Origin: Verrucomicrobiota bacterium | GTDB lineage: Bacteria; Verrucomicrobiota; Verrucomicrobiia; Chthoniobacterales; Terrimicrobiaceae | DNA length: 64,000 nucleotides | Direction of reading: 5' to 3' | Assembly (NCBI GenBank): GCA_018970255.1 | Contig: JAGWWS010000001.1 | Coordinates: forward strand, 109,017-173,016 | Shown: positions 1 through 8,303 of the stretch, piece after piece | Layout: every line of letters starts with the position of its first letter | Numbering within the stretch: position 1 is the stretch's first letter | The notes under the pieces: generated by a model | Seen by the model: only the letters and a program-made list of their open reading frames with translations | Told to the model about the DNA's origin: nothing | Databases searched by the model: none | Position numbers and translations under genes: made by a program

Positions 1-1010
1 AATTCGTGTGCGGCGACATGGTGCGAGCAGGAGAAAGTGGCGAGAATTCCGTTTTTTGAAAGCAACCGGGCGGCGGAGGCGTGAAGGTCGCGGTAGCCTT
101 TAAGGGCTTCCTTCACGCGGTTGCGCGCTTTCGCAAAGGATGGCGGGTCCAGGACGATGAGGTCGAATTCCTGCGGCACGGGCTTGCGAAGGAAGTCGAA
201 CACATCGGCATGGCGGATGCCGATGGAAACGCCGTTGCGCGCAGCATTCTTTTCCAGAGCGACCACGGCTTCGGCTCCGGCTTCCACGGCGGTGGCGGAC
301 GCCGCACCGGCTTTCGCGCAGGCAAGCGCGAATCCGCCTTGGTTCGAGAAGCAATCGAGAACATGCCGCCCGTGCGCCATGGCGGCGATGGTTTTGTAGG
401 ACTCGATTTGGTCGAGATAGAGGCCGGTTTTGTGCCCGCCCAGCGGATCCACCGTGAAAACCACGCCCGCCGCCTCGGCTTCGACCGGACCGGGGTTTTC
501 CCCGCAGAGAATTCCTTTACGCATTTCCAAGCCCTCGGCAGCGCGCACGGGGGCGTCATTGCGCTCGATGATGCAAGCTGCGCCGGTGAGTTCGGCGAGC
601 ACACTGGCGACCGTTTGGCGCCGTTGGTCCATCGCATGGGTGAGGGTTTGCAAAACCACCACCGGGCCGTAGCGGTCAGCAATCACTCCCGGCAGGCCAT
701 CGCTCTCGCTCCAAACGAGGCGGCCAAGGTCCGGGCGGCAACCGGCGCGCTGGCGGTATTCGAGGGCCTGTGAAATGCGTCGGCGGAAAAAATCCTCATC
801 GAGGTCCTGACGCCGGCGCGAGAACCGCCGCACCACGATTTGCGAGCGCGAATTGAAAATGCCGACGCCGAGGAGGTGGTCGCGGCCGTCCTTGATGGAA
901 ACGACATCGCCATCCACAGGAGAGCCGAAGGTTTTCAGGATCTCGCTGGCATAGACCCAATCGTGGCCGTGCAGGATGCGCGAGCGGGGGCGGACGACGA
1001 TTCCTCCCAT
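1..1010 (-). CDS. Class I SAM-dependent rRNA (cytosine-C5) methyltransferase, RlmI-like, 3' end cut by window
   Basis: The frame is open from the ATG at 1010 to base 1, so the C-terminus lies outside the window. The N-terminal ~75 residues (RPRSRILHGHDWVYASEI, then GVGIFNSRSQIVVRRFS) look like the PUA RNA-binding domain of the COG1092 family. A central EEHD-like part follows, then a Rossmann methyltransferase with LDCFSNQGGFALACAKAGA as the SAM-binding loop near residue 215. The LDPPSFAKAR motif near residue 284 and the FSCSHH motif near 325 carry the expected catalytic Cys. RlmI methylates a cytosine in 23S rRNA; the exact target here is inferred. The start sits 4 bp after the stop of the MEKHLA gene, so the two are probably co-transcribed. 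Confidence 0.85.
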   Translation of the reverse strand, partial: MGGIVVRPRSRILHGHDWVYASEILKTFGSPVDGDVVSIKDGRDHLLGVGIFNSRSQIVVRRFSRRRQDLDEDFFRRRISQALEYRQRAGCRPDLGRLVWSESDGLPGVIADRYGPVVVLQTLTHAMDQRRQTVASVLAELTGAACIIERNDAPVRAAEGLEMRKGILCGENPGPVEAEAAGVVFTVDPLGGHKTGLYLDQIESYKTIAAMAHGRHVLDCFSNQGGFALACAKAGAASATAVEAGAEAVVALEKNAARNGVSIGIRHADVFDFLRKPVPQEFDLIVLDPPSFAKARNRVKEALKGYRDLHASAARLLSKNGILATFSCSHHVAAHE

Positions 1011-1014
1011 GCGG

Positions 1015-1488
1015 TCAGCCCTCCAAAAACTCCCAACAGCCAAAGGTTGCCGCCTGCCCGGCGAAGTCGCCGGAGGCATCAACCAGGTTCCAAACCGTCG
1101 CCTGCTGGATCCGGAAACGGCGGCCGTTTTTTGAAATCCGGATGCCCGAGTAGTCGTCCACGAAGCCGTGTTCCCGCACCCGGGCGAGGAAGGCGGCGCG
1201 CTCGGCGCGGTGCATTGGTTCGGCCGTATGCCGCGAGGGCGTGTGCACTAGCGTGTCCCAATCCATCTCCCAAAGTTGCAGCGCAGCGGCATTCCCGTAG
1301 TTCAGAATTTGGTCTTCTTCCGTGCCGCCCGAGACCACCACGAATGGTGCTTCGAACAAATGCCTCGCATCTTCCGCCGCGTCACCACTGCGCGCGAGCA
1401 ATTCCCGCCCGGTCATGCGCTGGTGGGAATCGAGAAGCAATGCCGTGTGCCTCTCAAGGAATCCGCGATGCTTTTCAAAAAAATCCAT
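1015..1488 (-). CDS. MEKHLA domain protein (PAS-like)
   Basis: The product is 157 residues when started at the ATG reading MDFFEKHRGFLERHTALLLD. It matches the MEKHLA family: an N-terminal helix with HTALLLDSHQRMTGREL, a central ILNYGNAAALQLWEMDWD, the segment MHRAERAAFLARVREHGFVDDYSGIRIS with a family-like pattern, and a C-terminal RFRIQQATVWNLVD. These domains resemble PAS sensors; their ligand is unknown. The frame stays open upstream to 1614 but would then overlap the divergent ridA gene, so the shorter start is preferred. It lies 4 bp upstream of the rRNA methyltransferase in the same direction. Confidence 0.7.
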   Translation of the reverse strand: MDFFEKHRGFLERHTALLLDSHQRMTGRELLARSGDAAEDARHLFEAPFVVVSGGTEEDQILNYGNAAALQLWEMDWDTLVHTPSRHTAEPMHRAERAAFLARVREHGFVDDYSGIRISKNGRRFRIQQATVWNLVDASGDFAGQAATFGCWEFLEG

Positions 1489-1568
1489 CAGCGGTCGTTG
1501 TAGTCCAACCGCCACGCCGTGGCGAATGGCGATTTCGCGGCTTGAGGGCGCGGGCGGGATGGGTTGGG

Positions 1569-1964
1569 ATGAGTGCGATGAAAAAACAACTCCGCGACAT
1601 CCCCGGCGGTCCACCCGCCCTCGGTCCGTATTCGCTTGGCGTCGTCGCCAGCGGGAAATTCGTGTTCGTCTCCGGCATGACCCCCTGGGACCCGGCGACC
1701 GGAAAAATCGAGCGCGGCTCGATTGCGCGGCAAACCGAGTTGGTTTTGGAGAATGTCAAAAAAGTCCTGGCGGCAGCCGGCGCGGATTTCAGCCATGTCG
1801 TCAGTTCGCGCGTTTACCTCTCCGAACTCACGAAGGAAAATTTCCAGGAGATGAACGGCGTTTACACCCGCTACTTCGGCGACTCCGCGCCCGCCCGCGC
1901 CACCATCGGCGCGCAGCTCCTCGGCTTCGATGTTGAAATCGAGTGTGTCGCCGCACTCGACTGA
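1569..1964 (+). CDS. RidA family enamine/imine deaminase
   Basis: This 131-residue protein has the full YjgF/YER057c/UK114 fold signature: GPYSLGVVASGKFVFVSGMT near residues 21-40, QTELVLENVKKVLAAAGADF, and the C-terminal signature ARATIGAQLLGFDVEIECVA. RidA proteins hydrolyse reactive enamines and imines formed by PLP enzymes such as threonine dehydratase. The Arg that binds the substrate carboxylate is present in ARATIGAQ. ATG 1569 is preferred, with an in-frame ATG three codons later as an alternative. The gene converges on the cytosine deaminase, with only 3 bp between the stop codons. Confidence 0.85.
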   Translation: MSAMKKQLRDIPGGPPALGPYSLGVVASGKFVFVSGMTPWDPATGKIERGSIARQTELVLENVKKVLAAAGADFSHVVSSRVYLSELTKENFQEMNGVYTRYFGDSAPARATIGAQLLGFDVEIECVAALD

Positions 1965-1967
1965 AAA

Positions 1968-2414
1968 CTACTCGCCGATGTCCTCGTTCCAGAGGGACGG
2001 ATTTTTTTCGATGAATTCCTCCATGAGCGCGATGCACTCCTCGTCGTGGAGGATTTCCACTTCCACGCCTTGCGAGCGGACATGCTGCTCGGGACCTTGA
2101 AAGGTTTTGTTCTCGCCCACCACCACGCGGGGGATTCCGTAAAGCAGGATTGCGCCGCTGCACATCGGGCAAGGCGAGAGGGTCGAGTAAATCGTGCAGC
2201 GCCGGTAAACCGAGGCGGGGAGGCGGCCGGCGTTCTCGAGGCAATTCATCTCCGCATGGTGGATCACGCTGCCGTCCTGCACCCGGCGGTTGTGCCCGCG
2301 GCCTATGATTTTTCCATCGAGCACCAGCACGGACCCGATCGGGATGCCGCCTTCACCGCGGCCCTTGCGCGCCTCTTCGATTGCCGCCTGCAGGAATGGG
2401 TCTTTCGTTGGCAT
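1968..2414 (-). CDS. Cytosine deaminase of the yeast Fcy1 type (CMP/dCMP deaminase superfamily)
   Basis: The 148-residue protein carries the zinc deaminase signature HAEMN near residue 53 (His ligand, Glu proton shuttle) and PCPMC near residue 82 (two Cys ligands). Beyond the motif it follows yeast Fcy1 along its length: EGGIPIGSVLV, IGRGHNRR, LENAGRLPASVY, YSTLSPCPMCSGAI, YGIPRVVVGEN, and the ending WNEDIGE against WFEDIGE in yeast. This argues for cytosine or a related base as substrate rather than tRNA adenosine (TadA). It would feed pyrimidine salvage by converting cytosine to uracil. The similarity is recalled rather than aligned, so specificity remains an inference. Confidence 0.78.
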   Translation of the reverse strand: MPTKDPFLQAAIEEARKGRGEGGIPIGSVLVLDGKIIGRGHNRRVQDGSVIHHAEMNCLENAGRLPASVYRRCTIYSTLSPCPMCSGAILLYGIPRVVVGENKTFQGPEQHVRSQGVEVEILHDEECIALMEEFIEKNPSLWNEDIGE

Positions 2415-2421
2415 CGCGTTG

Positions 2422-2955
2422 TCAGTTTCGGCAGAGCCCGAGGATCATGTCGAGCGCGGCCACGGCATCGTCCATGACAAAGTCGGCCTGCGCGGAGTTT
2501 TCCTGCGCCGCGCCGTATCCGGTCCTGACCAAAACCGACCGGCACCCGGCGCGCCGGCCGCATTCCACATCGATGGTTTTGTCGCCGACCATCCAACACT
2601 TCGCGAGGTCGATCCCATGGTCACGGGCGGCTTCCTCGAGCATTCCGGTGCCCGGCTTGCGGCGCGGGGTGGGGGATTCGGGATGGTCGGGGCAAAAATA
2701 CACGGCATCGATTCCGCCGAAGGTTTGCCGCAGGAACTCGGCATTCACCGCTGCGTATTGTTCGGGCGTGATGCGGCCTTTCGAGAGCCCGCTTTGGTTT
2801 GTCACCACCACCGTGAGCCAGCCGGCGTGCCGCATCCTTAGCAATGCCCCCGCGATCCCGGGAAAAACCGCCACCCGCGCGGGGTCGTTGCAATAATCGA
2901 CCTCCTCCATCAGCGTGCCGTCGCGGTCGAGGAAAACTGCCCGCCGGTCACCCAC
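2422..2955 (-). CDS. gmhB: D-glycero-D-manno-heptose-1,7-bisphosphate 7-phosphatase (HAD family)
   Basis: This 177-residue HAD phosphatase starts with FLDRDGTLMEEVDY near residues 8-21, carrying the two catalytic Asp residues. VVTNQSGLSKGRI is motif II, KPGTGMLEEAARD holds the motif III Lys, and MVGDKTIDVECGRRAG is motif IV. The pattern is that of GmhB, which removes the 7-phosphate in ADP-heptose synthesis for LPS core. The start is a GTG at 2955 that overlaps the end of hldA by 8 bp, implying translational coupling. The Cys/His zinc loop of E. coli GmhB is only partly present: CPDHP is there but the CxC half is absent. Confidence 0.82.
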   Translation of the reverse strand: MGDRRAVFLDRDGTLMEEVDYCNDPARVAVFPGIAGALLRMRHAGWLTVVVTNQSGLSKGRITPEQYAAVNAEFLRQTFGGIDAVYFCPDHPESPTPRRKPGTGMLEEAARDHGIDLAKCWMVGDKTIDVECGRRAGCRSVLVRTGYGAAQENSAQADFVMDDAVAALDMILGLCRN

Positions 2956-3952
2956 CTTTTTGGAAGGATTCGCGCAACTCCGCCGCAGTGAGCGTCGCCG
3001 TCCCGAGTTTGCCAACGACAATTCCGCTGGCGTGGTTGGAAATTTCCGCGGCTTCCTTGGGTTCCGCCCCGGCGCAAATCGCAAGCGTGTAGAGTGCGAT
3101 TGCCGTATCGCCGGCGCCCGAAACATCGAACACCTCCCGCGCCCGCGTGGGCGTGTGGTAGGGCTCAGCCCCAGTCCGAAACAACACCATCCCGTGCTCG
3201 CCGAGCGTGATGAGCAAACCGGGCAAGTTCCACTTCTCCAACAACCTGCCACCCACCTCCAGCAGCGCCGAATCCGCAAGGGGATCGGCCGCCGCACCGG
3301 GGTCGGGCATCCCGGCCATCGCGAAGGCTTCCGAACGGTTCGGCTTCAACAAATCGACCCCGCTCCAGTCCAACGGGTTCTGTGGATTCGGGTCGGCGGC
3401 GATGTATTTGCCTGCCTCGCGCGCCATCCGCCCGACGCGGTCCTTGAGCGCCTGCGTCAAAAACCCCTTCCCGTAATCCTCGAAAATCACGGCGTCCACT
3501 TTGCCGAGGATGCCGCCAACGGTTTCGCAGGCTTGTTCCAAAACTTTTGCGTCCAATGGCAAACGCTTCTCGCGGTCCACGCGGACGACTTGTTGTTGCC
3601 GGGCGACGATGCGTGTTTTGACAATCGTCGGCCGGCCGGCCTCGGCCACGAGCCCGCCGGTTTCGATGCCCTCCGCCCCGAGCAACCCGCCGAGCCGCCC
3701 GGCATGGGCATCCTCGCCCACGAGCCCGCAAAGCCAGACCCCGGCGCAGAACGGCCGCAAGTTCCTTGCGACATTCGCCGCGCCGCCCGGGTAGCTGGTT
3801 TCCTCCTGCACTTCGACCACCGGCACCGGCGCCTCGGGCGAAATCCGCGAGACCCGCCCCCACACGAATTCATCGAGCATCACATCGCCCACCACCAGCA
3901 ACCGGCGGTCCGCCGCCGCTTGAAGAAGGTGTTGTAATCTCGCCGGATTCAT
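2948..3952 (-). CDS. hldA: D-glycero-beta-D-manno-heptose-7-phosphate kinase (PfkB/ribokinase family)
   Basis: The 334-residue protein is the kinase half of HldE. It has VVGDVMLDEFVWGRVSRISPEAP at the N-terminus, YPGGAANVARNL near residue 55 (the PfkB GG motif), and DVSGAGDTAIA near residue 282, with the catalytic Asp in the GAGD anion hole. The nucleotidyltransferase half found in E. coli HldE is absent, so ADP-heptose formation would need a separate HldC. Directly followed by gmhB, it indicates that the cell makes a heptose-containing LPS core. Confidence 0.88.
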   Translation of the reverse strand: MNPARLQHLLQAAADRRLLVVGDVMLDEFVWGRVSRISPEAPVPVVEVQEETSYPGGAANVARNLRPFCAGVWLCGLVGEDAHAGRLGGLLGAEGIETGGLVAEAGRPTIVKTRIVARQQQVVRVDREKRLPLDAKVLEQACETVGGILGKVDAVIFEDYGKGFLTQALKDRVGRMAREAGKYIAADPNPQNPLDWSGVDLLKPNRSEAFAMAGMPDPGAAADPLADSALLEVGGRLLEKWNLPGLLITLGEHGMVLFRTGAEPYHTPTRAREVFDVSGAGDTAIALYTLAICAGAEPKEAAEISNHASGIVVGKLGTATLTAAELRESFQKGG

Positions 3953-4006
3953 TCCAATGTCCCGAGGGTTCTAAACGGACCCCGCCCGCACAACAAAGCC
4001 GAAATT

Positions 4007-4828
4007 TTGAAAACGCCAAAACTTCCGCCGACGGCCGCAGCCATCCTCGCCGCGGCAGCCACGATCGGCTTGCTCGCGGCCCAGCAAGGCCCCGAAACCA
4101 TCGACCTCGAAGCCTTTCCCGCCCAATCCATCGACGAGGTCGTCGTCCCCGTCCCGAGCGAGGTGTTCGTCGTCCTCGACAAGCTGGGGAACCCGAATTG
4201 GCGCCGCGAATTGCGCGGTTCCCTCGGCAAACAAACCACGAACCGCGCCCAGGTCGCGCTCCTGCTTGGCACCGTCATCGCAGAGGGCTTCGTGGCCGTC
4301 GAGGCCGAGGACCCCGAGCGCGTGAAGGAGATTGGCCGCCGCGTCCTCTCGCTTTCGAAAGCCATCAATGTGGAAAAAGCCGTGCTCGAGCGCGCGAACA
4401 GCATCACCGACAAGGCCGAGGCCAAGGATTGGCAGGCCGTCCGCAAGGAATTCGACGGCGCCCTCCAGGATGTCAAAGGCGCCATGCAGGAACTCGGCGA
4501 CGATGAGCTCGCCCAGCTCGTGAGCGTGGGCGGTTGGATCCGCGGCACCGAGGTCCTCACCTCCATCGTCAACAAAACCTTCACCGCCGACGGCGCCGAA
4601 CTCCTCCACCAGCCCGCCCTGCTCGAATTTTTCTCCGACAAGCTCTCCGGCCTCTCGAACCGCCGGCTGGCCAACGATGCCCTCGTCCTCGACATCCGGC
4701 GCATGCTCGACCGCATCGAGCCGCTGATTGGCGACGGCGATGGCGCGGGCATCACCCCCGAGGGCGTGAAGCGCATCCACCGCCTCACCGGCGAGATGGT
4801 TGGAAAAATCACCCTCCAGGGAACTTGA
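4007..4828 (+). CDS. Exported protein of unknown function
   Basis: The 273-residue product begins at a TTG (MKTPKLPPTAAAILAAAATIGLLAA), which reads as a signal peptide or N-terminal anchor. No ATG gives a similar N-terminus. The mature part is soluble, mostly helical and rich in Glu, Lys and Leu, with no motif I recognise. A stretch near residues 120-165 (KAVLERANSITDKAEAKDWQ) could be coiled coil. The next gene, also exported, starts within a few bases of its stop, so they probably act together in the periplasm. Confidence 0.6.
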   Translation: MKTPKLPPTAAAILAAAATIGLLAAQQGPETIDLEAFPAQSIDEVVVPVPSEVFVVLDKLGNPNWRRELRGSLGKQTTNRAQVALLLGTVIAEGFVAVEAEDPERVKEIGRRVLSLSKAINVEKAVLERANSITDKAEAKDWQAVRKEFDGALQDVKGAMQELGDDELAQLVSVGGWIRGTEVLTSIVNKTFTADGAELLHQPALLEFFSDKLSGLSNRRLANDALVLDIRRMLDRIEPLIGDGDGAGITPEGVKRIHRLTGEMVGKITLQGT

Positions 4829-4836
4829 GCGCCGCC

Positions 4837-5265
4837 GTGAAAAAACTCCTCGCCGCAGCCCTGCTGCTCGCCGCCGGCACCGCCGCATGGGCCTATGTGG
4901 ACGACGCCCTCTCCTTCGCCTACGAGGCCGCCACGCCGTATGTGAAACGCGGCTTCAATGTCCGCGAAGACGCCTGGGGCGGCGACCTCGGCGTCCAGGA
5001 CAAGCAGGCCGTGAAAGCCCAGCTCTTCAAGGGCAACGAATACTGGTTCTGCCTCGGCACCGATGTGAAGCGCGCCGTCCTCTCCGTGAATGTCTACGAT
5101 TCGAAAGGCCAGCTCGTGAACGCCGAGGCCACCCGCCCCGGCCAGCTCACCGCCGTCCGCATCGCGCCCCAGCGCACCGGCACCTACTACGCCATCGTCA
5201 CGATTTTGAAGTCCCCCGAGGAACGCACAGGCTGGGCCCTCGTTTACGCCTACAAGGCGAAGTGA
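4837..5265 (+). CDS. Exported protein of unknown function
   Basis: The 142-residue product starts at GTG 4837, with an in-frame TTG at 4825 overlapping the previous stop codon as an alternative. A clear signal peptide (KKLLAAALLLAAGTAAWA) is followed by about 120 residues that are probably beta-rich: LFKGNEYWFCLGTD, VLSVNVYDSKGQLV and TGTYYAIVTI. The later part resembles a small beta-sandwich such as a pre-peptidase C-terminal domain, but this is only a visual impression. The spacing suggests an operon with the upstream exported gene and perhaps phoH. Confidence 0.6.
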   Translation: MKKLLAAALLLAAGTAAWAYVDDALSFAYEAATPYVKRGFNVREDAWGGDLGVQDKQAVKAQLFKGNEYWFCLGTDVKRAVLSVNVYDSKGQLVNAEATRPGQLTAVRIAPQRTGTYYAIVTILKSPEERTGWALVYAYKAK

Positions 5266-5281
5266 CGCCCCGCCACCGTTG

Positions 5282-6253
<972 letters not shown>

Positions 6254-6338
6254 AATCCAGTCCATGAAACGCAAATCCCCGTCCGATTCCCGCGCCGCGC
6301 GGCGCACCCCTTTCCTCCCGTCCTCCCTGGACTGATCG

Positions 6339-7925
6339 ATGTTCGACATTTTCAAACGCTGGCGCCTCGTCGGCCGGGGCATGGATTGCGGGAAGCGCCG
6401 CCGCACAATCGTCGATAGCGACTTCCTCCACTCGCTCGAAACCGGCTGGGTGCTGCGCTCGGCCCTCCTCGCCGCATTCGTCCTCGGCCTGGCCGCCCTC
6501 ATCTTCACCGGCATCCAGGAAGAGCCCGCGAAAAAATTCCTCCTCTGCCTGCTCATCCTCGTCACCGCGGTCGCCCAGCTTTGGATCAACCACCCCGCCA
6601 CCTTCGGCAGCAACTCCCGCCTTTGCCTCGTCCTCGGCATCATGCTTGCCCAGCTCGGCGTCATCAAAGCCATCCTCAGCCAGGCCGCCAGCGGCAACAT
6701 CGACCTCCAGCTCGCCCCGCTCCTCATCCCCTACGCCTTCGCCCCGCTGGTGCTCTCGGTTCTCCTCGGGCGCAACCACGGCCTCTACGCCGCCGTGTTC
6801 GTCAGCCTCTGGGGCTCGCTCCTCATCGGGCGCATCGACCCCGTTTTCCTCGTCATTTCCCTCATCACCGGTTTCATCGCCGTTTTTGTGACCCTGCAGG
6901 TCCGCCGCCGCAGCCGCCTCGTGCGCGCCGGCGTCTATGTCGGCCTCGCCACCTGGATCCTCGCCGCCGCCTTCGGGCAAATCGGCCCCATCTCCCTGTT
7001 CCCGGGCGAAACCGATTGGCGCATGGTGGGCTGGCAAAGCCTCGCGGCCTTCGCCACCGGCATCGCCACGGCCGTCGTGGTCAGCGGCATCCTCCCGATG
7101 CTCGAGCACGCCTTCAAAATCACCACCGAAATCTCCTGGCTCGAGATGAGCGACCTGAACCACCCCCTCCTCAAGCGCCTCAGCCTCGAAGCCCCCGGCA
7201 CCTACCACCACTCGCTCGCCGTCGCGAACCTCGCCGAGGCCGCCGCCGAAAAAGTCGGCGCGAACCCCACCGTCTGCCGCGTGGCCTCGTATTTCCACGA
7301 CATCGGCAAGCTCGTGAAGCCCCAGTATTTCACCGAAAACGCCCCCCCCGGCCACAACCCCCACGACGACCTCACCCCCACCATGAGCGCCCTCATCATC
7401 ATCGCCCATGTGAAAGAAGGCGTGGACCTCGCGCTCAAGAACAAGCTCAACCCCGAGATCGTCGACATCATCGGCCAGCACCACGGCACCTCCACCGTCT
7501 CCTACTTCCTCCAGGTCGCCCTCCAGCAGCAGGAGGATGCCCGCCTCGGCGGCAAAATCATGAACATGCGCGAGGACGACATCCCCGAGGTCAGCGAGGA
7601 ATCGTTCCGCTACCCCGGCCCCCGCCCGCAAACCAAGGAAGCCGCCCTCGTCAGCCTGGCCGATGCCATCGAGAGCGCCTCCCGCAGCCTCGAGCGCCCC
7701 ACCCCCCAGCGCATCGACGACCTCGTCCGCAACATCGTCAAATCCCGCCTCGAGGAAGGCCAGCTCGACGAAGCCCCGCTCACGCTCGCCGAGATTTGGG
7801 CCGCCGCCGAAAGTTTCCGCTTCTCGCTCGTCAACATGCTCCACGCCCGCATCGCGTATCCCCGCCGCGACGACCGCGACCTCTCGCCCCGCGCCAGGGC
7901 CGAGGAAAAAGCCGCCGCCGCCTGA
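6339..7925 (+). CDS. 7TM-HD family phosphohydrolase (PgpH-like, probable c-di-AMP phosphodiesterase)
   Basis: This 528-residue membrane protein has about seven hydrophobic helices between residues 38 and 260, followed by a cytoplasmic HD domain. The HD signature is visible as GTYHHSLAVANLAEAAA near residue 287, SYFHDIGKLVKP near 317, and IGQHHGTS near 380. In PgpH this domain hydrolyses cyclic di-AMP. The large extracellular 7TMR-HDED domain normally placed between helices 1 and 2 is missing: only about 10 residues separate LRSALLAAFVLGLAALIF from the next helix. Substrate assignment is inferred from the family and from the phoH neighbourhood. Confidence 0.87.
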   Translation: MFDIFKRWRLVGRGMDCGKRRRTIVDSDFLHSLETGWVLRSALLAAFVLGLAALIFTGIQEEPAKKFLLCLLILVTAVAQLWINHPATFGSNSRLCLVLGIMLAQLGVIKAILSQAASGNIDLQLAPLLIPYAFAPLVLSVLLGRNHGLYAAVFVSLWGSLLIGRIDPVFLVISLITGFIAVFVTLQVRRRSRLVRAGVYVGLATWILAAAFGQIGPISLFPGETDWRMVGWQSLAAFATGIATAVVVSGILPMLEHAFKITTEISWLEMSDLNHPLLKRLSLEAPGTYHHSLAVANLAEAAAEKVGANPTVCRVASYFHDIGKLVKPQYFTENAPPGHNPHDDLTPTMSALIIIAHVKEGVDLALKNKLNPEIVDIIGQHHGTSTVSYFLQVALQQQEDARLGGKIMNMREDDIPEVSEESFRYPGPRPQTKEAALVSLADAIESASRSLERPTPQRIDDLVRNIVKSRLEEGQLDEAPLTLAEIWAAAESFRFSLVNMLHARIAYPRRDDRDLSPRARAEEKAAAA

Positions 7926-7942
7926 GTTCCCCGCCCTTTCCC

Positions 7943-8182
7943 ATGGAGCACGCCTTCCTGCAGGAACTCCACGCCGCCGTGAAAGCGCGGTTGGACATCG
8001 TGGCCGACCATCCCTTCCGCGACCGCGACCCCTCCGCCCACCTGGCCGCCCTCAAAACCGCCGCCGCCCGCCTGGATACCATTGCCTCGAGCCTTCCCGC
8101 CGGCGCCGACCCCGAGTTGCGCCATTACCTCGAGCGCCAAAGCTACACCAAAGCCCTCGCCTGGCTCGAATCCGCTATCTGA
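7943..8182 (+). CDS. Small hypothetical protein
   Basis: The 79-residue product starts at ATG 7943, 17 bp after the HD phosphohydrolase stop. The sequence ([20 protein letters not shown] near the start, [20 protein letters not shown] at the end) is predicted all-helical and cytosolic, with no membrane segment. I do not recognise a family. The close spacing and matching codon use support a real gene in the phoH operon. It is followed by a palindromic repeat. Confidence 0.6.
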   Translation: MEHAFLQELHAAVKARLDIVADHPFRDRDPSAHLAALKTAAARLDTIASSLPAGADPELRHYLERQSYTKALAWLESAI

Positions 8183-8186
8183 CTCC

Positions 8187-8233
8187 CTGGAGGGACGACC
8201 TCCGTGTCGTCCCCGATTCGCGGCACAGCCGCC
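8187..8233. repeat. 47-bp palindromic intergenic repeat, family A copy 1
   Basis: The core is an inverted repeat, GGACGAC then CTCCGT then GTCGTCC, followed by CGCGGCACAGCCGCC, itself a second small hairpin. An equally long copy with about five differences lies at 59916-59962. This copy sits between a small gene and the PEP carboxykinase start; the other lies inside a reading frame. Paired changes (GAC/GTC here, GGC/GCC in the other copy) preserve the stem, which suggests selection on the folded form or spread of a REP-like element. Confidence 0.75.
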
Positions 8234-8303
8234 TACATCCCACAGCATGGGTAATTCTTCTCCTTGTTCCCGAAACCCGTCGGGCCGAAGTTTGTTCTTA
8301 GCC

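Noticed and set aside
1489..1614. Longer start for the MEKHLA protein
   Set aside because: It would overlap the divergent ridA start region and add an Arg/Pro-rich leader outside the domain.
6264..6335. Tiny 23-codon reading frame between phoH and the HD phosphohydrolase
   Set aside because: It has an ATG and stop, but no recognisable ribosome-binding site, no similarity I know of, and could easily occur by chance.
8082..8303. N-terminal extension of PEP carboxykinase through the palindromic repeat
   Set aside because: The extension contains repeat-derived sequence and low-complexity residues; ATG 8304 gives the normal family start.
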